Positions 26,867 through 36,387 of a stretch of DNA of 64,000 nucleotides are shown here, in pieces. The stretch spans positions 1 to 64,000 of the forward strand of contig NZ_JALJRA010000012.1 in the NCBI RefSeq assembly GCF_022968135.1, written 5' to 3'. Origin of the DNA: Pseudorhizobium tarimense. Its GTDB lineage: Bacteria; Pseudomonadota; Alphaproteobacteria; Rhizobiales; Rhizobiaceae. Positions within the stretch are counted from its first letter, which is position 1; each line of letters begins with the position of its first letter. The notes below the pieces were generated by a model. That model was not told the origin of the DNA and made no database searches. It saw nothing but the letters and a program-made list of their open reading frames with translations. Both the position numbers and the translations under genes were made by a program.

Positions 26867-27634
26867 TCAGGCGCTTCTGCGCATCGGCCTTTCCGGAGCT
26901 TGCTGCCCTTCTGCGGCATGGCGCTCAAACACGAGAGACAGGAAGTCTGACAGCCACTGCTTGAGTGGCGCGTCGAAGATCATGCGGCCTTCCAGGTGCT
27001 CGCTGCCCTTCTGGGCGTTCGGCATGATGAAGCGGCCTTCGCCTCGGACGACCCAGCGCTGCATCATTGCCCGTGTCAGTTCCGCATGAAACTGCACGCC
27101 CCAGGCGTTGTCGCCGTAGCGGAACGCCTGGTTGGGATAGACGTCACCTTCCGCCAGCAGCTGGGCGCCGCGCGGCAGGCTGAAGCCTTCACGATGGAAG
27201 TGATAGACCATCTTCGGCCAGTGCGGCATCAGCAGCCGGCCATGCGCCGTAGCCCGCAGGGGGTACCAGCCGATCTCGGTCATACCGTCCTTGTCGGCCG
27301 CGACCGTGCCGCCGAGATGGCGCACCATCATCTGCGAACCAAGGCAGATGCCGAGAAACGGCTTGTTTTCCTTGAGCGGCACCGCGATCCAGTCGGTCTC
27401 CGCCTTGACGAAGGGATCAGGGTCGTTGGCGCTCATCGGGCCGCCAAAGATCACGGCGCCTGTGTGCTGCGCCAGCGTGGAGGGAAGAGGATCTCCGAGA
27501 ACGGGGCGGCGGATATCGAGCGGGTAGCCCTTTTCGACCAGCATCTGACCGACGCGGCCGGGCGAGGATGTTTCCTGGTGGAGCACGACGAGAACCGGGA
27601 GCTTCTTCGTGTCCTGGGACGGTGTCATCAGCAT
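26867..27634 (-). CDS. Class I glutamine amidotransferase (GuaA-like, stand-alone)
   Basis: A 255-residue stand-alone GATase1 protein. The nucleophile is C97 in GICLGSQ and the other triad members are H183 and E185 in WGVQFHAE, so it should be catalytically competent as a glutaminase or as a related hydrolase such as gamma-glutamyl-amine hydrolase. The partner or substrate is unknown. The ATG at 27634 has AGAAGG six bases upstream. It is the last gene of the hemC-led minus-strand operon, 11 bases after the TerB-like gene. Confidence 0.85.
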   Translation of the reverse strand: MLMTPSQDTKKLPVLVVLHQETSSPGRVGQMLVEKGYPLDIRRPVLGDPLPSTLAQHTGAVIFGGPMSANDPDPFVKAETDWIAVPLKENKPFLGICLGSQMMVRHLGGTVAADKDGMTEIGWYPLRATAHGRLLMPHWPKMVYHFHREGFSLPRGAQLLAEGDVYPNQAFRYGDNAWGVQFHAELTRAMMQRWVVRGEGRFIMPNAQKGSEHLEGRMIFDAPLKQWLSDFLSLVFERHAAEGQQAPERPMRRSA

Positions 27635-27645
27635 CGGTTACCTTC

Positions 27646-28122
27646 TCATTCGCCTCCTGCGTCTCCTCCCGATTGACGCGCAGCAGCGTCCTGGCGCTGC
27701 AGGACCCGATCCCGATCAGACACTCCCATCAGATCCGCGATCCGCCAGATGACGTGATCTTCCATTTCGCTCCGCTCGCCGTCGGCATGTACGAGATCCC
27801 AAAGGACGCCCATAAGTTCGACCCTCTCCTCTGGATCCAGGTGCCGATTAAGATCGGAGGTAAAGCGGTAGTAGTCAACGGCCTCCTGGCCAGCCTCGCG
27901 ACCGGCTTCGATCAAAGAGTTAAGCTTCTCCCCCGCCAGATCGTAACGGTCGCGCAGCAGGTCCCGCAGCATCTCCCGCTCGTCCTCTGAGACGGTGCCA
28001 TCGGCTTCCATCACCTGGAAGCACAGTGCGGCAAAGGCTACACGCGGATCGCCAGGCGGAAACTCGCCCTCCGGTTGGCGCTCGGAAAGGTTCTGGATGA
28101 AGGCTTGGAGGCGGTCGAACAT
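27646..28122 (-). CDS. TerB-like (tellurite resistance B domain) protein
   Basis: A 158-residue soluble helical protein with a TerB/COG4103-type domain. The AADGTVS-like repeat appears twice, as MEADGTVSEDERE and VHADGERSEMED, each with acidic residues that may bind metal. No other tellurite genes are present. It is 11 bases downstream of hemY in the same operon, and this hemY-TerB pairing suggests an envelope-stress or porphyrin-linked role, which is inference. The ATG at 28122 is preferred to the GTG one codon upstream. Confidence 0.8.
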   Translation of the reverse strand: MFDRLQAFIQNLSERQPEGEFPPGDPRVAFAALCFQVMEADGTVSEDEREMLRDLLRDRYDLAGEKLNSLIEAGREAGQEAVDYYRFTSDLNRHLDPEERVELMGVLWDLVHADGERSEMEDHVIWRIADLMGVSDRDRVLQRQDAAARQSGGDAGGE

Positions 28123-28133
28123 CACTGTTCCTG

Positions 28134-29789
28134 TCAGAAGAGGCGGAGTCGGTTGGAAGGCTCGTGGGCCGTGTTTGGATCCTTGACGCCCGGATCATCC
28201 GGCCGGCGGTGGAGGAAAGGATCGTCCTCCGCTTCGCTCTCCTTGCTCTCAAGACCGTTGGCCTTGGCAGAGGGAGTTGGGACAATGATGGTTTCGCCTG
28301 AAGGCTTCTTCGGCTCGTCCTTCTTCGCAGCGAGTGCAGCAGGCGCTTCTGCAGGAGCAGGCGTCACTTCAGTCGGCTTCGGCTGCACCGGTTCTTCCTC
28401 CGGCTCCTCCCGGGGCGCTTCTGGTTCCGGCGTTTCTTCGACCGGCGGAAGCTCGGCAATGGCTCTGTCGGCTAGGTCACCTTCCTCGACCGGTCCCTCT
28501 AGCTGGCCGTAAGGCACCTTCCATTCGAAGGCGTCAATGCGTCCTGTGGTCGGCGACACCGGCAGCCAGTGCTCCGAGACGATTCCGTCGGCGACCCAGG
28601 CCGGGTCACGCGGCGCGCGAAGCGCCTGCGCCATCCAATGGCGAATGCGGCCCTGGTCGGCAGTGTCGGCCTCCTCGACATCGGCCAGGAGAAGATAGAT
28701 GCTCTCGCGCGGGCTCATCCGCGCTGCAGCTTCAGCCTTGGAGCGCGCCTTCTCCAGTTCACGTGCATCAAGCGCGGCCTCTGCCACGGCAACGAGCGAC
28801 TCGACATTGTTCGGTCGCATCCCCTCGAGTTTCTCCGCCCGCTTCAGCCGGTCGGCTGCACTGTCGCCGCTGCGCGCCCGCACATAGGTGGTGGCGATTT
28901 CCGGGTGCGGATCGAGCTTCCAAACGCCTTCCAGGACCGAAGCGGCACGGCGGATGTTGTCCTCCCGCAGATAGGCCTTGGCAGCGATGATGGCGGCGGG
29001 AACGAGATCCTTTGCGTGCTTGAGCGCCGCAAGAGCGTCGTCACGTGCGCCCTTGGGATCGGCTTCCAGCCGTTCGCCGGCCTTTGCCGTCAGGAGGACT
29101 GCTTTCCAGCGCTCTGCCTGCTTCTTGTCGATGACGTTAGCGATCCGCTGTTGGTCGAGCAGGCGGATGGCGTCATCCCAACGGCCAGCACGGCAGCGGT
29201 ATTCCAGCGTTGCCTGTGCGGCCCAGGGAAGATAGGGCGCATTTTCGGCGGCCCGCTCCGCATATTGGCGCGCGGCCTCGTCCGCGCCGAGGCGACGGGC
29301 CTCCACATAAAGGCCTCGCAGGCCGAGCTCTCGCGTTTCCGGATCTTCGGCCATGCGCTCGAACTTCGCCCGGGCATCGTCGTGGCGCCCCTCGATGAGG
29401 GCGGCCTGCGCGTCGAGAAGATGCAGCAGCGGTTCCTGGTCGGGTCGCAGCATGCTCTGGGCACGCAGGCTCATCTTTCGCGCCAGCAGGGCATTGCCCG
29501 CACCGGCTGCGATAAGACCGGTCGACAGTGCCTGATAACCTCGGTCCCGTTTGCGGGCGCGGAAATAACGCCTGACAGAATGCGGCGAGGTCCAGATCAG
29601 CTGGATCAGCCACCACAGCAGCATGATGGCCGCTATGACCGCAGCGACGGCGGTCGCCGCGACCATCAGGCTCGTCTCGATGAGGTAGTCTTGCCACGTG
29701 ATGGCAATCAGCCCCGGGCGATCTGCAAGCCAGGCAAAGCCCCAGCCAAGAGCGAGAACGACGAGAATAAAGACAAAGATCCGGATCAT
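28134..29789 (-). CDS. hemY: HemY-like membrane protein with TPR repeats
   Basis: A 551-residue protein. Two N-terminal membrane segments (about residues 3-22 and 42-66) form the HemY_N domain, followed by TPR-like helices to about residue 425 and a proline- and glutamate-rich, low-complexity tail. It is not the protoporphyrinogen oxidase of Gram-positives that shares the name; proteobacterial HemY is a scaffold-like protein found with hemCD. The tail is longer than in enterobacteria, as is usual in rhizobia. Its start overlaps the Mic60-like stop by four bases. Confidence 0.88.
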   Translation of the reverse strand: MIRIFVFILVVLALGWGFAWLADRPGLIAITWQDYLIETSLMVAATAVAAVIAAIMLLWWLIQLIWTSPHSVRRYFRARKRDRGYQALSTGLIAAGAGNALLARKMSLRAQSMLRPDQEPLLHLLDAQAALIEGRHDDARAKFERMAEDPETRELGLRGLYVEARRLGADEAARQYAERAAENAPYLPWAAQATLEYRCRAGRWDDAIRLLDQQRIANVIDKKQAERWKAVLLTAKAGERLEADPKGARDDALAALKHAKDLVPAAIIAAKAYLREDNIRRAASVLEGVWKLDPHPEIATTYVRARSGDSAADRLKRAEKLEGMRPNNVESLVAVAEAALDARELEKARSKAEAAARMSPRESIYLLLADVEEADTADQGRIRHWMAQALRAPRDPAWVADGIVSEHWLPVSPTTGRIDAFEWKVPYGQLEGPVEEGDLADRAIAELPPVEETPEPEAPREEPEEEPVQPKPTEVTPAPAEAPAALAAKKDEPKKPSGETIIVPTPSAKANGLESKESEAEDDPFLHRRPDDPGVKDPNTAHEPSNRLRLF

Positions 29790-31072
29790 TCCGTCGCTCC
29801 CTGGTTCTGGCTTGCCGTTTCGCTGACGGCGCGGGAGACCGTATCGGCGATCAGGGCGTTAACGGCGATCCGCGCATCGAGTGCCTGCTTGAAGTCCTGC
29901 GAGACAGCCTTGCCTTCCTCCGGCAGGCTTTCCCATGCAGTGGCAGCATTCATCAGCTCGCCACTCCTCAAGGCGTTTTCGATCCGGGCGACTATTGCCT
30001 CGGGCGTGTCACCCTCGACCTCGCCCGTACGACGCACCTTCACGATGGATATGGCGCTCGACATCAGGCGGCTGGCGATACCCTGATCCGTTCCAGGCTG
30101 ATTGACGGCGTCGATGATCTGCGAGGACACCTCCGAGAAACGATCCACGAGTTGCGCCTGGGTCGGCACACCGTCTTCGGCATAGGGCTGCAAGTTCGAG
30201 ACGGCCGGGTCATCGGGCGCGGCAGCGGCAAAGGTCTGAAGCTCGCTGTTAAACGAGCCCCCCTGATCGATGGCTGCCTTCAAGGCTGCAGCGATGATCG
30301 CGCGCGCAGCCGCCTGCTCCGGGCCCGGCTGGTTCACCTGGGTTTCCAAAGCATCAAGGCGCTGCTGCAACTGGTCGATCTCGCTGGCGCGTTGGTTCGA
30401 CGCGGTCTCGCTTGCTGAGCGCACCTCCGAGAGCTGTTGCTCGATGGCTGCAAGCCGCTGGTTTACCTCGTCATCACCGCCTTCGTTTTCAGCGGCTTCC
30501 AGGGCCTCGACCCTTGCCTGAAGATCCTGATCAGGCCCTTGCTCCTGGCTGAGCGCCTCAACCTGTTGGCGAAGGGCGGCGATTTCAGAGCTCGTGCCCG
30601 TGTTGTTCGCTCCGCCGTTGGGAAGATAGCCGGCGTATTGCATGCTGCCTGCCAGCGCGAGCGCGACGATGCCGCCGAAGATTCCTGCCGCGACGAGTGT
30701 CGGGGCGGAAGCTCCCTGACGCCGCTGTTCCGTTACAGGAGGACGAGGCTCGGTGTCTTCGGCAGGCGGAGGGGCGAGACCGTCGGTCACTTCCGGGGGG
30801 CGATCTTCTTCGGTTGTAGCCTTGCGCTCCGAGGAGCCGGCGATTTCCTCCTTCACGTCATCCTCTGGCTTCGATGCGGCAAACTCGATCGGTGTTGCTA
30901 CAGCCTCGGACGTATCTCTGTCGACAGTCCCATCGACGGCGCCCGGATCTGTGTCATCGCTATCGTTGCTGCGCACCGGCTCTGCAACCGCCTCGGTTTC
31001 GGAGGCTGTCGCGTCTATCGTCACCGGCGACTTGCTGGATTTGGGGCGGCGGGGCGGCTTGTCCGTGACCAT
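29786..31072 (-). CDS. Mic60/mitofilin-like membrane protein (COG4223)
   Basis: A 428-residue protein with the architecture of alphaproteobacterial Mic60. It has a disordered acidic cytoplasmic N-terminus (1-120), a single membrane segment (about 124-146), a long periplasmic coiled coil (about 165-245) and a C-terminal mitofilin-like domain. Mitochondrial Mic60 shapes crista junctions, and bacterial homologues deform membranes and contact the outer membrane. In Alphaproteobacteria it is characteristically encoded in the heme cluster, as here between hemD and hemY. Confidence 0.85.
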   Translation of the reverse strand: MVTDKPPRRPKSSKSPVTIDATASETEAVAEPVRSNDSDDTDPGAVDGTVDRDTSEAVATPIEFAASKPEDDVKEEIAGSSERKATTEEDRPPEVTDGLAPPPAEDTEPRPPVTEQRRQGASAPTLVAAGIFGGIVALALAGSMQYAGYLPNGGANNTGTSSEIAALRQQVEALSQEQGPDQDLQARVEALEAAENEGGDDEVNQRLAAIEQQLSEVRSASETASNQRASEIDQLQQRLDALETQVNQPGPEQAAARAIIAAALKAAIDQGGSFNSELQTFAAAAPDDPAVSNLQPYAEDGVPTQAQLVDRFSEVSSQIIDAVNQPGTDQGIASRLMSSAISIVKVRRTGEVEGDTPEAIVARIENALRSGELMNAATAWESLPEEGKAVSQDFKQALDARIAVNALIADTVSRAVSETASQNQGATE

Positions 31073-31158
31073 CGAGACCTCGTTTCTGCGACATCATTCA
31101 GGGAAACTAGTGGCCCGTGCGGGTCATGGAAAGAGGCGGGCGGGAATTTGGCCGCCGT

Positions 31159-31887
31159 TCAAGACGAAAGGAGAGCGAGCAGGCTGTACTCATCCGGCCG
31201 GGCCGCGACGGTGACATTCGCCTGCAATGCTGAAGGCACGGCCTCCGCGACGTTGCTGCTGAGACAGAGGATGCGGGCGGTGGCCAGCATTTCGATTTGC
31301 TTCGGCCTGAGAGGCAGCCCGAAGAAGCGCTCTGCCGTGGCGCGGGAGTAGAGAAGGACGGCGTCCAGTGGCGGAGCTTCCAGCGCCGCGGCAAGCATAT
31401 CCTCGTCGATCGCGACCGGCTTCATTCTGTAGCCTTCCACCGTCTCGAAAGGAATGGCGTGGTCGGCAAACCCATCCTCCAGGGTCGTCGCGCGGGGATT
31501 GCCGGCAATGTAGAGAAGCGGGTGGTTTGCAGTCAGCGCCCGAAGCTCACCGCGAAACAGGTCAAGCATGCCAATTGCCGTTCCGTCGGCGGCCCGTACT
31601 TCTTCGAAGCCAAGCTCGCGAGCAGCCGAAGCCGTTGCCTCGCCGACAGCAAAGACCGGTCCGGATAAATACGGATGAAGCACGTTGCCCAGCGAGTGCA
31701 GAACACGGACCGCTTCCGCACTCGTCAGCACGATCGCAGAATGCAGCTGCCGGAGCGCTTCAAGCACGTCATCAGGGTGATGCTCCGGCTCCGTCAGTGG
31801 CAGAACGATGGGCTGATGCCCCACCGCCGAAAGCCGTTCGGCCGTGCGGCGGGAGGAGTCGGCCGGGCGCGTGACCAGGACGCGCAT
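31159..31887 (-). CDS. hemD: Uroporphyrinogen-III synthase
   Basis: A 242-residue HemD, which closes hydroxymethylbilane with inversion of ring D to give uroporphyrinogen III. The fold is poorly conserved, but the N-terminal MRVLVTRPADSSRRTAERL, the central VVLTSAEAVRVL-type segment and the YSRATAERFF motif are recognisable. It follows hemC by five bases, the standard arrangement. An 86-base gap separates it from the Mic60-like gene. Confidence 0.9.
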   Translation of the reverse strand: MRVLVTRPADSSRRTAERLSAVGHQPIVLPLTEPEHHPDDVLEALRQLHSAIVLTSAEAVRVLHSLGNVLHPYLSGPVFAVGEATASAARELGFEEVRAADGTAIGMLDLFRGELRALTANHPLLYIAGNPRATTLEDGFADHAIPFETVEGYRMKPVAIDEDMLAAALEAPPLDAVLLYSRATAERFFGLPLRPKQIEMLATARILCLSSNVAEAVPSALQANVTVAARPDEYSLLALLSS

Positions 31888-31892
31888 CGGCG

Positions 31893-32822
31893 TCAGGTCC
31901 AGGTTTCGAAGAAGCCGGGTCCTGCAGCGGCCCGCACGGTTTCGCCCGCTTGCCTGCCAATAACTTCAGCGTTTGAACGCTTTCCGTCGAGCTCGACCCC
32001 GTATTCCTGCTGGCCGTCCGGGGTGAGGATCAGCCCGGAGAAATGCAGCTGATCGCCATCGCAGCGGGTGTAGCCGGCGATGGGCGTGCGGCAGGACCCG
32101 TCGAGCGCGAGGAGAAAGGCCCGTTCGCAGCTAACGGCGTCGTAGGTGGGCCGGTCGTTGACGACCTCCAGGAGCGCGTCGATGCGCTTGTCGCCGATCC
32201 GGCTCTCGATGCAGATGGCGCCTTGTGCGGGTGCCGGCGGAAAATCTTCTGGCTCGAGAAGCTCCGTCACCACCTCTTCCCGTGTCAGCCGCTTCAGTCC
32301 GGCAAAGGCAAGAAGGGTGGCATCCACATGACCTTCATCGAGCTTGCGCAGGCGCGTGCCGACGGAACCGCGGAAGACGGTAACCTGAAGATCCGGGCGG
32401 ATGCGCCGGACGAGTGCCTGGCGGCGCAGCGAGGCCGTGCCGACGGTTGCGCCATGGGGAAGAGCGGTAAGGCTCGGGGCGGTTCGGCCGATCAATGCAT
32501 CACGGATGTCTTCCCGCGGCAGATAGGCAGAGATATGCAGGCCCTCGGGCAGGACGGTCGGCATGTCCTTCGAAGAATGGACGGCGAAATCGAGCTCGCC
32601 GGAGGTCAGCTGCTCTTCCAGTTCCAGCGTGAAAAGACCCTTGCCGCCGATCTCGCTCAGGGGCCTGTCGACGATGCGGTCGCCGGTGGTGGAGAGCACC
32701 ACGATCTCGAACATCTCTTCCGGCAGATCATGCGCCGCCATCAGCCGCGCACGCGTTTCCGCCGCCTGCGCCAGGGCCAGGGGGCTGCCGCGCGTGCCGA
32801 TCCGGAAAGGTTTTGTTTGCAT
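31893..32822 (-). CDS. hemC: Porphobilinogen deaminase (hydroxymethylbilane synthase)
   Basis: A 309-residue enzyme that polymerises four porphobilinogens. The dipyrromethane cofactor is attached to C244 in [12 protein letters not shown], and the catalytic aspartate is in HSSKDMP (D86). Other conserved blocks are [11 protein letters not shown] and [13 protein letters not shown]. It is the promoter-proximal gene of a six-gene operon and is divergent from tsaD, with 72 bases between the two starts. Confidence 0.96.
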   Translation of the reverse strand: MQTKPFRIGTRGSPLALAQAAETRARLMAAHDLPEEMFEIVVLSTTGDRIVDRPLSEIGGKGLFTLELEEQLTSGELDFAVHSSKDMPTVLPEGLHISAYLPREDIRDALIGRTAPSLTALPHGATVGTASLRRQALVRRIRPDLQVTVFRGSVGTRLRKLDEGHVDATLLAFAGLKRLTREEVVTELLEPEDFPPAPAQGAICIESRIGDKRIDALLEVVNDRPTYDAVSCERAFLLALDGSCRTPIAGYTRCDGDQLHFSGLILTPDGQQEYGVELDGKRSNAEVIGRQAGETVRAAAGPGFFETWT

Positions 32823-32894
32823 CCGCTTTCGTCCGTTGTTAACCGGAGGCCTTGGTAACCGGCTTTATTCCGCCCCGCAATCGACGATCGGCTC

Positions 32895-33992
32895 ATGGCG
32901 CCCCTTCTTCGCATCCTCGGCATCGAAACAAGCTGCGATGAAACGGCGGCTGCCGTGGTGTCGCGTCATCCCGATGGACGGGGGGAGATCCTGTCGGACG
33001 TCGTTTTGTCGCAACTGGAAGAACACAGTGCCTTTGGCGGCGTCGTGCCGGAGATTGCTGCACGCGCCCATGTGGAAGCGCTAGACGGGTTGATCGAGGA
33101 GGCGCTCGACCAGGCGCAGGTTCGCCTCTGCGACATCAATGCCGTCGCAGCCACATCCGGCCCGGGGCTGATCGGTGGGCTGATTGTCGGCCTGATGACG
33201 GGTAAGGCGATCGCGCGTGCGGCCGGCAAATCGCTCTATGCCATCAACCACCTCGAGGGCCACGCGCTGACGGCGCGGCTGACGGACGGGCTATCGTTTC
33301 CTTATCTCATGCTGCTCGTGTCGGGCGGTCATACGCAGCTTGTCCTAGTGCGCGGCGTCGGCGAATACGAGCGCTGGGGCACGACGATCGACGATGCGCT
33401 GGGCGAAGCCTTCGACAAGACGGCAAAGCTGCTTGGGCTACCCTACCCCGGCGGGCCGGCGGTCGAGCGAGCGGCGCGGGAGGGCGATGCAGATCGGTTC
33501 AAACTGCCGCGGCCGCTGGTGGGAGAGGCGAGGCTCGACTTCTCCTTTTCCGGCTTGAAGACGGCTGTCAGGCAGGCGGCAACCGAGATTGCACCGCTCA
33601 ACGATCGTGATGTCGCAGACATCTGTGCTTCCTTCCAAAAGGCGATTTCGCGGACGCTGCAGGACCGGATCGGCCGGGGGCTGGCGCGCTTCCGATCGGA
33701 ATATGCGCATCTGGACGTGACGCCTGCTCTGGTGGTCGCCGGGGGCGTGGCGGCCAACCAGGAAATCCGCCGTACACTGCAGGCGCTATGCCTGGAGTAT
33801 GGCTTCCGCTTCGTGGCGCCGCCGATGAAGCTTTGCACGGATAATGCGGCCATGATCGCCTGGGCGGGACTTGAGCGTATGGCGGCAGACTTTGCGCCCG
33901 ATGATCTCGATGTGCAGCCACGCTCCCGCTGGCCGCTCGACGCGAGTGCGCAAACCGTCCTCGGATCGGGCAAGCGAGGAGCGAAGGCATGA
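32895..33992 (+). CDS. tsaD: tRNA N6-adenosine threonylcarbamoyltransferase
   Basis: A 365-residue TsaD (formerly Gcp), which transfers the threonylcarbamoyl group to A37 of ANN-decoding tRNAs together with TsaB and TsaE. The metal-binding HLEGH motif is at residues 119-123, and the ASKHA-fold phosphate loop GIETSCDET is at the N-terminus. It is the first gene of a five-gene plus-strand operon; the stop overlaps gpsA by four bases (ATGA). Confidence 0.96.
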   Translation: MAPLLRILGIETSCDETAAAVVSRHPDGRGEILSDVVLSQLEEHSAFGGVVPEIAARAHVEALDGLIEEALDQAQVRLCDINAVAATSGPGLIGGLIVGLMTGKAIARAAGKSLYAINHLEGHALTARLTDGLSFPYLMLLVSGGHTQLVLVRGVGEYERWGTTIDDALGEAFDKTAKLLGLPYPGGPAVERAAREGDADRFKLPRPLVGEARLDFSFSGLKTAVRQAATEIAPLNDRDVADICASFQKAISRTLQDRIGRGLARFRSEYAHLDVTPALVVAGGVAANQEIRRTLQALCLEYGFRFVAPPMKLCTDNAAMIAWAGLERMAADFAPDDLDVQPRSRWPLDASAQTVLGSGKRGAKA

Positions 33993-34975
33993 GCGGGAGA
34001 ACGCGGGTCGTCGTCATCGGAGCGGGCGCGTTCGGCACAGCACTGGCCACTGTGATGACACTGCAGGGCAACCTCAAGGTCACGCTCATCGGTCGCAATC
34101 CAGCGCTCATGAGCGACCTTCGTGACGTGAGGATCCATGACGGGGCGCTGCCGGGCGTTCCGCTGCCGGACGCGCTGGGGTTTTCGGCCGAACCGGACGC
34201 CATTGCAGAGGCCGGCTTCGTTCTTTTCGCCATGCCATCGCAGGCGCAGGCCGATGCTGCCCGCTACTATGGCCCCTATCTGGCGCAGGACGCGACTGTG
34301 GTTAGCTGCGCGAAGGGCTTGGAGCGGAGCACGGCAGCCTTATTGACGGATGTCCTGGAGCGGGAGCTAGATGGGCGCTCCGCAGCCGCCCTGAGCGGCC
34401 CCGGCTTTGCCGCCGACATCGCTCGCGGGCTACCGACGGCGATGACGATCGCTGCACGCGATGCGAAACTGGCGGAACAGCTCGCCCATACGCTCTCGAC
34501 CCGGACCTTCCGGCTCTATCCCTCCACCGACCGCGCCGGCGTTCAGCTTGGAGGGGCGCTGAAGAACGTGCTGGCGATTGCCTGCGGCATCGTGGAAGGG
34601 GCGGGGCTAGGAGAGTCGGCAAGGGCGGCGCTGATTTCGCGGGGACTCGCGGAGATGTCGCGGCTGGTGGAGCGGATGGGCGGCCAGGCGGAGACGGTCC
34701 GGGGGCTCTCCGGACTGGGCGACCTCGTGCTGACCGGTACCAGCCATCAGTCGCGTAACCTGCGTTACGGCATCATGCTCGGCAGACAGGCGGGCAACGG
34801 CGAAGGCGACGAGCTGGTGGAGGGCGCCTTTGCCGCCTCCATCGCCGCCGAGCTTGGCAGGCGACAGGGCGTAGACCTGCCGGTGACCAATGCCGTCGCT
34901 GACATCATTGCGGGCAGGCTTGGCATCCCGGCTGCCGTTGATCAGCTGATGACGCGCCCGATCACCACTGAATAA
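33989..34975 (+). CDS. gpsA: Glycerol-3-phosphate dehydrogenase [NAD(P)+]
   Basis: A 328-residue cytosolic enzyme that makes sn-glycerol 3-phosphate for phospholipid synthesis. The dinucleotide loop [12 protein letters not shown] is at the N-terminus, followed by AKGLE and SGPGFA blocks, the catalytic-lysine segment [12 protein letters not shown] and [11 protein letters not shown]. It is coupled to tsaD by an ATGA overlap, a gene pair common in alphaproteobacteria. Confidence 0.96.
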   Translation: MSGRTRVVVIGAGAFGTALATVMTLQGNLKVTLIGRNPALMSDLRDVRIHDGALPGVPLPDALGFSAEPDAIAEAGFVLFAMPSQAQADAARYYGPYLAQDATVVSCAKGLERSTAALLTDVLERELDGRSAAALSGPGFAADIARGLPTAMTIAARDAKLAEQLAHTLSTRTFRLYPSTDRAGVQLGGALKNVLAIACGIVEGAGLGESARAALISRGLAEMSRLVERMGGQAETVRGLSGLGDLVLTGTSHQSRNLRYGIMLGRQAGNGEGDELVEGAFAASIAAELGRRQGVDLPVTNAVADIIAGRLGIPAAVDQLMTRPITTE

Positions 34976-34993
34976 TCCAACGGAGACATCTCG

Positions 34994-35287
34994 ATGCTTT
35001 TCGCCTTTCTTTGCACCGACAAGCCCAGCCACCTGAACGTGCGGATGGATACCCGTCCGGCGCATCTCGACCATCTCAACAAGCTGAATGCGGAAGGCAC
35101 CCTCAAAATGGCAGGTCCGTTCCTGGACGACGAGGGCAAGCCGAACGGCAGCCTTGTCATCGTCGAGGCGGAAGACATGGCTGCCGCCCGCGCGCTCGCG
35201 GAAGCCGACCCCTATTATCAGGCGGGTCTTTTCGAGACGGTCGAGGTGAAGCCCTATAACTGGGTCTTCAACAAGCCGGAGGCCTGA
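34994..35287 (+). CDS. YciI family protein
   Basis: A 97-residue YCII-domain protein with a ferredoxin-like fold. The RPAHLDHL and AADPYYQAGLFE segments carry the conserved histidine and aspartates of the presumed active site. Some relatives are dehalogenase- or dehydrochlorinase-like enzymes, but most have no known reaction. It lies 18 bases after gpsA with a good ribosome site, inside the tsaD operon. Confidence 0.9.
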   Translation: MLFAFLCTDKPSHLNVRMDTRPAHLDHLNKLNAEGTLKMAGPFLDDEGKPNGSLVIVEAEDMAAARALAEADPYYQAGLFETVEVKPYNWVFNKPEA

Positions 35288-35294
35288 GGCTGCG

Positions 35295-35735
35295 ATGGCA
35301 TACTGGCTTTTCAAGTCTGAGCCGAATGTCTGGTCTTGGGAACAGCAGAAGGCAAAAGGTAGTGCCGGTGAGGAGTGGACGGGCGTCCGCAACTACCAGG
35401 CTCGCAACAACATGCGGGCGATGAAGATCGGCGACAAGGGCTTCTTCTACCACTCGAATGAGGGGCTGGAGATTGTCGGCATTGTCGAGGTTTGCGCGCT
35501 GAGCCATCCGGATTCGACGGCGAACGGCGATGCGCGCTGGGACTGCGTCGACATCCGGGCCGTATGCGACGTCCCGAAGCCGGTGACGCTGAAGGAGATC
35601 AAGGCCAACCCAAAGTTCGAGACGATGTCGCTCGTCACCTCCATGCGGCTTTCTGTGCAGCCGGTGACGGACGAGGAATATCTAGAGATCTGCCGTCTCG
35701 GTGGTGTGGACGATCCGCCGCGCTCGCCCGACTGA
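35295..35735 (+). CDS. EVE domain protein
   Basis: A 146-residue single EVE-domain protein (PUA-like fold, formerly DUF55). The family start AYWLFKSEPNVWSWEQ, the GVRNYQARNNMR segment and FFYHSN motif line the pocket thought to bind modified bases. Related domains occur fused to restriction enzymes, but single-domain forms like this are housekeeping in rhizobia and suspected to act on modified RNA or DNA. It lies seven bases after the YciI-like gene. Confidence 0.92.
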   Translation: MAYWLFKSEPNVWSWEQQKAKGSAGEEWTGVRNYQARNNMRAMKIGDKGFFYHSNEGLEIVGIVEVCALSHPDSTANGDARWDCVDIRAVCDVPKPVTLKEIKANPKFETMSLVTSMRLSVQPVTDEEYLEICRLGGVDDPPRSPD

Positions 35736-35742
35736 TCCTGGC

Positions 35743-36387
35743 GTGAAGACCGACCCGCGCAGTTTCATCCTCGCCAATACCGTGTTGCAGTCGCCTCCGC
35801 ATGTGCCGGAGATCAGGCTGCACCTCGCCGACGAGGCGCACGACCTCTGGCAGAAGACGGAGGAGGAGCTGGAGGCCATCGGTCTTCCGCCGCCCTTCTG
35901 GGCGTTTGCCTGGGCCGGCGGTCAAGGGCTGGCGCGCTACGTGCTGGATCATCCCGACGTGGTCCGGGGCAAGCGGGTCGTGGATTTCGCAACCGGTTCT
36001 GGGCTGGTGGCAATCGCGGCCGTCCAGTCGGGTGCCGCAGACGTGCTGGCGGCGGATATCGATCCCTGGGCGCCGGAGGCCGTTTCGCTGAACGCTGCTG
36101 CGAACCATGCGATCGTCCGGTATACTGCTGTCGATCTGATCGGGAGGCCGATAGAGGCCCAGGTCGTTTTGGCGGGCGACGTCTTCTATGACCGAGCCTT
36201 CGCGCAGGCGCTGCTGCCCTGGTTCAAACAACTGGTTGAGCAGGGCGTCTCGGTGCTCGTCGGGGATCCAGGCCGGAGCTATCTGCCGAAGGATCGCCTC
36301 AGCCCGCTCGCAGTCTACGAGGTGCCAGTGACACGAGCGCTCGAAGACGCTGAGGTCAAAAAGACCACCGTCTGGCGCTTTGCTTAG
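35743..36387 (+). CDS. Class I SAM methyltransferase, ETF-beta lysine methyltransferase-like
   Basis: A 214-residue PrmA-like methyltransferase. The SAM-binding motif I is VVDFATGSGLVAIAA, followed by the acidic AADIDPWA and the post-motif AGDVFYD typical of the METTL20/ETFBKMT group. An Agrobacterium homologue of this group has been reported to methylate lysines of the electron-transfer flavoprotein beta subunit, so the annotation as ribosomal L11 methyltransferase is less likely. No clear ribosome site exists; the GTG at 35743 is seven bases after the EVE stop and suggests re-initiation. A GTG at 35701 inside the EVE gene is the alternative. Confidence 0.78.
   Translation: MKTDPRSFILANTVLQSPPHVPEIRLHLADEAHDLWQKTEEELEAIGLPPPFWAFAWAGGQGLARYVLDHPDVVRGKRVVDFATGSGLVAIAAVQSGAADVLAADIDPWAPEAVSLNAAANHAIVRYTAVDLIGRPIEAQVVLAGDVFYDRAFAQALLPWFKQLVEQGVSVLVGDPGRSYLPKDRLSPLAVYEVPVTRALEDAEVKKTTVWRFA

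Noticed and set aside
27646..28122. TerB-like gene as evidence for a tellurite-resistance system
   Set aside because: No other ter genes are present, and the gene is co-transcribed with hemY. The domain name does not imply the phenotype.
35295..35735. EVE-domain gene as part of a restriction or defence island
   Set aside because: It is a single-domain form inside a housekeeping operon (tsaD, gpsA), without nuclease or methylase partners.
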